This document shows, in pieces, positions 5,824 through 7,081 of a DNA stretch of 7,081 nt (within the stretch, counting starts at the first letter, position 1; each line of letters starts with the position of its first letter). Source of the DNA: Actinomycetota bacterium. Its GTDB lineage: Bacteria; Actinomycetota; Acidimicrobiia; Acidimicrobiales; Ilumatobacteraceae. The notes beneath the pieces were generated by a model, which was not told the DNA's origin, made no database searches, and saw only the letters and a list, made by a program, of their open reading frames with translations. The stretch spans positions 1 through 7,081 of the forward strand of contig WLSJ01000091.1 in the NCBI GenBank assembly GCA_009705865.1, read 5' to 3'. Position numbers and translations under genes: made by a program.

Positions 5824-7081
5824 CTAGTGACGGAAGTGGCGTGATCCGGTGAACACCATTGCAATTCCAAAGGTGTTGGCTGCCGTGATGGATTCTTCGT
5901 CTCGCACACTGCCACCGGGTTGGAAAATTGCAGTGACACCAGCGGCAGCCAACTCTGAAACCGTATCGCCAAATGGGAAAAAAGCGTCGCTCGCAGCCAC
6001 TGATCCGGCCGCGCGGTCTGAGGCTCGCCCAATTGCTAGACGGGCTGCGTCAATACGGTTGGGTTGTCCCCCGCCGATACCAACAACCGTGTCGCCGTGT
6101 GCAAGAACTATTGCATTGCTCCATGTAGCGGCAACTGTTTGCCATGCAAGCAACAAACTTGACCATTCATCTGCGCTGGGCGCACGCTCGGTGACCACTG
6201 TGAAATCGTCAAGAGGTTCGTCAACTTCATCAACTGACTGGACCAACAGCCCGCCATCAATAGAGCGGACATCAATTGCCATGGAACCAAATGGAGCTAC
6301 GGCTTCAAAAATTCGTAGTGATGGTTTTGCACACAATATTTCAAGTGCATCTGATGTAAACGATGGCGCAATGACAACTTCCGTAAAGGTCTTGTTGATC
6401 TCTGCTGCAGTTTCGCCATTGACCTCACCATTGACCGCAATGATGCCGCCAAATGCACTAATTGGGTCAGCGCCATGGGCATTGGAATACGCTTCAAAAA
6501 TAGTTGGCGCAAGCGCAACACCGCATGGGTTGGCATGCTTCACCACAACCGCAGCTGGCCTGTCGAATCGGCTCACTAATTGCCATGCCGCTTCTGTGTC
6601 AAGCACGTTTAGGTATGACATCTCTTTGCCATTGAGTTGAGTTGCAGAATCCCACCAGCTCTCAACACCGGGCAAGCGATACCGGGCACCTGTTTGATGT
6701 GGGTTTTCTCCGTAGCGCAACACTTCGGCACGTTCTGCAACCAAAGTAAGAATTGGCGGCACTGTTGCATCTTCACGATCACTTGTTTCGTCAGCTAACC
6801 ATGAAGAAATTGATGCGTCATACGCACTAGTAATTCGGAAAGCTTTTTGCGCTAAACGCCGACGAGCAGCAACGCTGAAAAAATCACCACTGATCATTTC
6901 TAAGACGTCGCTGTAATCAGCGGTGTCGACAACAACGCCGACATGAGCAAAATTTTTCGCGGCGGCACGCACCATTGCAGGCCCGCCAATATCAATGAGT
7001 TCAATTCCTGGCTTTGACGAGAACGGGTACAAGTTGACAACGACAAGGTCGATACCTTCGATGCCATACTTTTCCATTTCA
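5824..7081 (-). CDS. purH: Bifunctional AICAR formyltransferase/IMP cyclohydrolase, partial (N-terminus outside window)
   Basis: Carries out the last two steps of purine synthesis: transfer of formyl from 10-formyl-H4F to AICAR, then ring closure to IMP. About 418 residues are visible; the frame is open to the window edge (Glu codon at 7078-7080 before the Met at 7077), so roughly 100 N-terminal residues are missing. The end of the cyclohydrolase (MGS-like) domain shows LVVVNLYPF and IDIGGPAMVRAAAKN. The formyltransferase domain begins near LRYGENPHQTG (120-130, counting from the Met at 7077) and contains the catalytic Lys180-His181 in VVKHANPCGVA, DPISAFGGIIA (204-214), GIGGGQPNRID (333-343), SDAFFPFGD (363-371) and QPGGSVRDEE (386-395). 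It ends in the usual SRHFRH. The TAG at 5824-5826 precedes metF by 20 bases, so readthrough into metF is possible in addition to metF's own promoter. Confidence 0.96.
   Translation of the reverse strand, partial: EMEKYGIEGIDLVVVNLYPFSSKPGIELIDIGGPAMVRAAAKNFAHVGVVVDTADYSDVLEMISGDFFSVAARRRLAQKAFRITSAYDASISSWLADETSDREDATVPPILTLVAERAEVLRYGENPHQTGARYRLPGVESWWDSATQLNGKEMSYLNVLDTEAAWQLVSRFDRPAAVVVKHANPCGVALAPTIFEAYSNAHGADPISAFGGIIAVNGEVNGETAAEINKTFTEVVIAPSFTSDALEILCAKPSLRIFEAVAPFGSMAIDVRSIDGGLLVQSVDEVDEPLDDFTVVTERAPSADEWSSLLLAWQTVAATWSNAIVLAHGDTVVGIGGGQPNRIDAARLAIGRASDRAAGSVAASDAFFPFGDTVSELAAAGVTAIFQPGGSVRDEESITAANTFGIAMVFTGSRHFRH

Noticed and set aside
5849..6640. Long plus-strand open frame (263 codons) opposite purH
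   Set aside because: It lies wholly antisense to clearly conserved purH sequence and its translation shows no recognisable domain; it is a shadow of purH codon use.

Overview
The window looks like chromosomal DNA from a compact, roughly 50% GC actinobacterium. An uncultured aquatic member, perhaps near Acidimicrobiia, is my guess. The guess rests on three things: the actinobacterial style of the malate dehydrogenase and SCP2-like proteins, -10-type hexamers sitting directly in front of start codons (leaderless genes), and almost no intergenic DNA. The phylum is moderately supported and anything finer is weak. All eight genes are intact or cut only by the window edges. I see no mobile element, RNA gene, CRISPR array or large repeat, and no gene-free stretch longer than about 65 bases.

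Left part, plus strand: the C-terminal half of a DedA/VTT-family membrane protein (1-343), followed after 3 bases by a small SCP2-like lipid-binding protein (347-736). They look like one transcription unit concerned with membrane or lipid handling.

Rest of the window, minus strand, read from right to left: purH (purine synthesis, 5' end outside the window), metF (5,10-methylenetetrahydrofolate reductase), a two-domain OafA-type acyltransferase with a C-terminal SGNH esterase-like domain, mdh (malate dehydrogenase), a 2-oxoglutarate/Fe(II) oxygenase, and a divergent homologue of formaldehyde-activating enzyme (Fae). Two sites resemble leaderless promoters, one before metF and one before mdh, so the strand probably carries at least two overlapping units: metF-acyltransferase and mdh-oxygenase-Fae.

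The most interesting part is the last three genes. mdh overlaps the oxygenase by one base (TAATG), and the oxygenase overlaps the Fae homologue by four (ATGA). 2OG/Fe(II) oxygenases that act on N- or O-methyl groups release formaldehyde, and Fae proteins bind formaldehyde and pass it to a C1 carrier. Translational coupling therefore suggests an oxidative demethylase with its own formaldehyde-capture partner. This is inference: the substrate is unknown, and the Fae homologue differs from methylotroph Fae around the pterin-binding region. purH and metF nearby are tetrahydrofolate C1 enzymes, but they are housekeeping genes and their proximity may be chance. The convergent ends of the SCP2 and Fae genes are only 4 bases apart.
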